Positions 32,410 through 33,766 of a stretch of 33,766 nt of DNA are shown here, in pieces (the stretch's first letter is position 1; each line of letters begins with the position of its first letter). Source of the DNA: Nostoc spongiaeforme FACHB-130 (GTDB taxonomy: Bacteria > Cyanobacteriota > Cyanobacteriia > Cyanobacteriales > Nostocaceae); contig NZ_JACJTB010000062.1 of NCBI RefSeq assembly GCF_014698475.1, forward strand, positions 1 to 33,766. The letters are read 5' to 3'. The translations under genes were made by a program, and so were the position numbers. The notes beneath the pieces are model-generated. The model was not told where the DNA came from, did not search any database, and saw nothing but the letters and a program-made list of their open reading frames with translations.

Positions 32410-33267
32410 TCAAGTTGAATACAGTTCTACTGCAATTTGAGTACCGGGAATAAAAGCTAAATTTGCACATCCTTGTATTTTTCCTGAACCAAAGCTTGTA
32501 ATAGCGGCATCATGAGAGCGTAGCCATAAATTGCCTCCAGTCATACCAGCAATACGTTCTACTTGGCGTAATCCAAGACCTCCACGCCCTGTTGACCTGG
32601 TTGTTTTTCCATGCATGACTTCGATTAAGTAGCCGAGTGTATCGTTAATGTCACTACTTTTACAGTGGTTAATTAAACTTCCAGGAATGCCACAACCAAG
32701 ATCCCCCACAGCTAGTCGAACGACGACTTGTCCCTGAATTTCAACTTTCTGGATTAGAACACAGCCATATCTGTCTCCACTATGCTCAAAAACATTCGTG
32801 CATAACTCAGACAGTACATTTATCAAGTTGTTTATGTGTGAGATTGATAGCCATTTGCTGTAAATGTTCTCAGCGCGGGAAACTACAGCATTGACATCTT
32901 CAATAGTAGAAACTAAAGTCAATTCCAAAAGATTGGCTGTTTTTGGATCTCGGTTCCACCGCTCTTGTAATGGACTGTCCACGTCAAACCAGTTGTTCTC
33001 TATCTCAAAGAGAGCCATCCGTTCCAAATACTGATGAACTTTTAGCTGCATACGGTTCAGCAATATTTTATTACCCGAAACCTGCCTCAAATGACGTCCG
33101 GCAATTACTAAAGCTAAGAGACCGTAAGGACGGATAAAACTCACTTGGCTCATATCAATTTCGTATGCTTGAGCAGGCGTAGTTTCCTGAATACGGTTGT
33201 AGAAAGCCTCAATAGTTCGTGCATCTGCCCCAAGAACATCAGGAACAGTTATAGTCACAGGTTGCAA
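32410..33267 (-). CDS. STAS-like/HATPase switch protein, 285 aa
   Basis: The first 95 residues look like a STAS-type fold (AYEIDMSQVSFIRPYGLLAL). The C-terminal half is a histidine-kinase-type ATPase domain with N-box ELCTNVFEHS (E154, N158, H162), G1 box GDLGCGIPG (188-196) and G2 box TGRGGLGL (226-232). There is no phosphoacceptor-His domain and no sensor, as in anti-sigma-factor kinases of the SpoIIAB/RsbW class. The start is TTG at 33265-33267, with GAGGT 8 nt upstream. Together with the STAS/winged-helix gene downstream it may form a partner-switching pair controlling the MBL and E2-E1-JAB genes. Confidence 0.75.
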   Translation of the reverse strand: MQPVTITVPDVLGADARTIEAFYNRIQETTPAQAYEIDMSQVSFIRPYGLLALVIAGRHLRQVSGNKILLNRMQLKVHQYLERMALFEIENNWFDVDSPLQERWNRDPKTANLLELTLVSTIEDVNAVVSRAENIYSKWLSISHINNLINVLSELCTNVFEHSGDRYGCVLIQKVEIQGQVVVRLAVGDLGCGIPGSLINHCKSSDINDTLGYLIEVMHGKTTRSTGRGGLGLRQVERIAGMTGGNLWLRSHDAAITSFGSGKIQGCANLAFIPGTQIAVELYST

Positions 33268-33308
33268 GGTAACTACCTCTAAAAATAATAATTACTAAAC
33301 AATATGGG

Positions 33309-33322
33309 TTTTTACGTAAAAA
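33309..33322. promoter_or_regulatory. 14-bp palindrome TTTTTACGTAAAAA
   Basis: This perfect palindrome lies about 42 bp upstream of the STAS/HATPase start, in promoter position. It is a candidate operator; AT-rich palindromes also arise by chance in such DNA. Confidence 0.35.
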
Positions 33323-33396
33323 TGTTTATATTTAGAAATAACCAGAATGCTCGGGTGCAACTGAGAAGCTTTTTTAATCGCTTTCTTAGAGCGAAC

Positions 33397-33660
33397 CTAC
33401 CTATGACAGATGAATTGTTCCCCAGAGATAATTTTGGGGATACTCAAATAATCGCACCAGACTGACTTTTCCCACCACTGCTTACTCAACTTTGGGGCAA
33501 CTAAACTAGCTTCAAACCCACCTTCCGCACCCAGTACTGTCACAATCGGTTCTTGCGTGAGCGAATAATAATTTGGCTTAGATTCCTGCCCAAAAGATTC
33601 GCCCTCTGCTTTCAGGCGACGAATTTCCCCAATCGCTCGTCTACCTCTTGCTGATACCAT
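33397..33660 (-). CDS. Hypothetical protein, 87 aa
   Basis: The frame begins MVSARGRRAIGEIRRLKAEG, a basic helical start, and continues with SKPNYYSLTQEPIVTVLGAEGG. Composition is protein-like but no family is recognised and there is no clear Shine-Dalgarno sequence. A TCACTT-AAA-AAGTGA inverted repeat overlaps the upstream region. It lies just beside an IS630-type transposase gene on the other strand and may be a fragment of a larger disrupted gene. Confidence 0.35.
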   Translation of the reverse strand: MVSARGRRAIGEIRRLKAEGESFGQESKPNYYSLTQEPIVTVLGAEGGFEASLVAPKLSKQWWEKSVWCDYLSIPKIISGEQFICHR

Positions 33661-33661
33661 T

Positions 33662-33676
33662 TCACTTAAAAAGTGA
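33662..33676. promoter_or_regulatory. Inverted repeat TCACTT-AAA-AAGTGA
   Basis: Six-bp arms with a 3-bp spacer lie immediately upstream of the 87-aa frame. The half-site resembles that at 32354-32374. Confidence 0.3.
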
Positions 33677-33712
33677 TAAAGATAATTAAGTCAGAAATAT
33701 GAGCAGAAGTTT

Positions 33713-33766
33713 ATGGCAGGAGTCACCAAAGTAAAAATAGAAGAGTCAGCTGAGGAATTACATGAT
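33713..33766 (+). CDS. IS630-family transposase, N-terminal fragment cut by the window edge
   Basis: An ATG at 33713 opens a plus-strand frame running off the right end, reading MAGVTKVKIEESAEELHD. This matches my memory of the start of cyanobacterial IS630-type transposases, whose N-terminal helix-turn-helix begins with a very similar segment. Only 18 codons are visible, so intactness cannot be judged. The element's left end should lie in 33661-33712, but no terminal repeat could be defined from one end. Confidence 0.6.
   Translation, partial: MAGVTKVKIEESAEELHD

Overview
The window looks like an accessory region (genomic island or large plasmid) of a filamentous cyanobacterium of the Nostocales type. 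The palindrome GCGATCGC (HIP1) occurs at least 14 times in under 34 kb of AT-rich DNA, the intergenic repeats have the style seen in that group, and the window ends in an IS630-type transposase resembling cyanobacterial copies. Nearly all genes lie on the minus strand. No rRNA, tRNA or CRISPR array was seen.

Layout. (a) 1-1977: an intact IscB nuclease with a structured upstream RNA that should be its omegaRNA, plus small ORFs. (b) 1978-7468: small plasmid- or phage-like genes, including two membrane proteins, a Gp157-family protein, a WGR-domain protein, a coupled pair with a GNAT-fold acetyltransferase, and several mini-genes. (c) 6944-9515: a tyrosine recombinase flanked by two ribbon-helix-helix/coiled-coil proteins. 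Palindromes sharing the core TCCGCGGA lie on both sides of the recombinase, and one RHH gene has three 11-bp iterated repeats at its start. (d) 9712-24251: a 14.5-kb minus-strand cluster in the order unknown 967-aa protein, winged-helix-like 307-aa protein, 2122-aa DEAH helicase with DUF1998, C2H2-finger protein, coiled-coil protein, short Hsp70, Cys-motif 84-aa protein. A WYL regulator is divergent from it at 24655-25830. A 459-bp gap with a decayed transposase frame splits the cluster into a helicase part and an Hsp70 part. (e) 26220-33267: a second minus-strand cluster with a STAS/HATPase protein, a DUF4325-like/winged-helix protein, a ComEC-like metallo-beta-lactamase-fold protein, an E2-E1-JAB fusion, a four-helix membrane protein and an exported S1/P1 nuclease.

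The two best candidates for undescribed systems are (d) and (e). In (d) a Druantia/DISARM-like helicase is joined to an Hsp70 with its own coiled-coil and zinc-finger partners, under a WYL regulator; this combination matches no named defence system I recognise. In (e) the MBL-fold protein ends in a flexible tail with a C-terminal glycine, and its stop codon directly abuts the start of the ubiquitin-like E2-E1-JAB protein. This suggests the MBL enzyme is conjugated to a target, as the CD-NTase is in type II CBASS, although no CD-NTase is present. The membrane protein would be a plausible effector, and the STAS/ATPase pair a sensor or regulator. These functional links are inferences from gene order and domain content.
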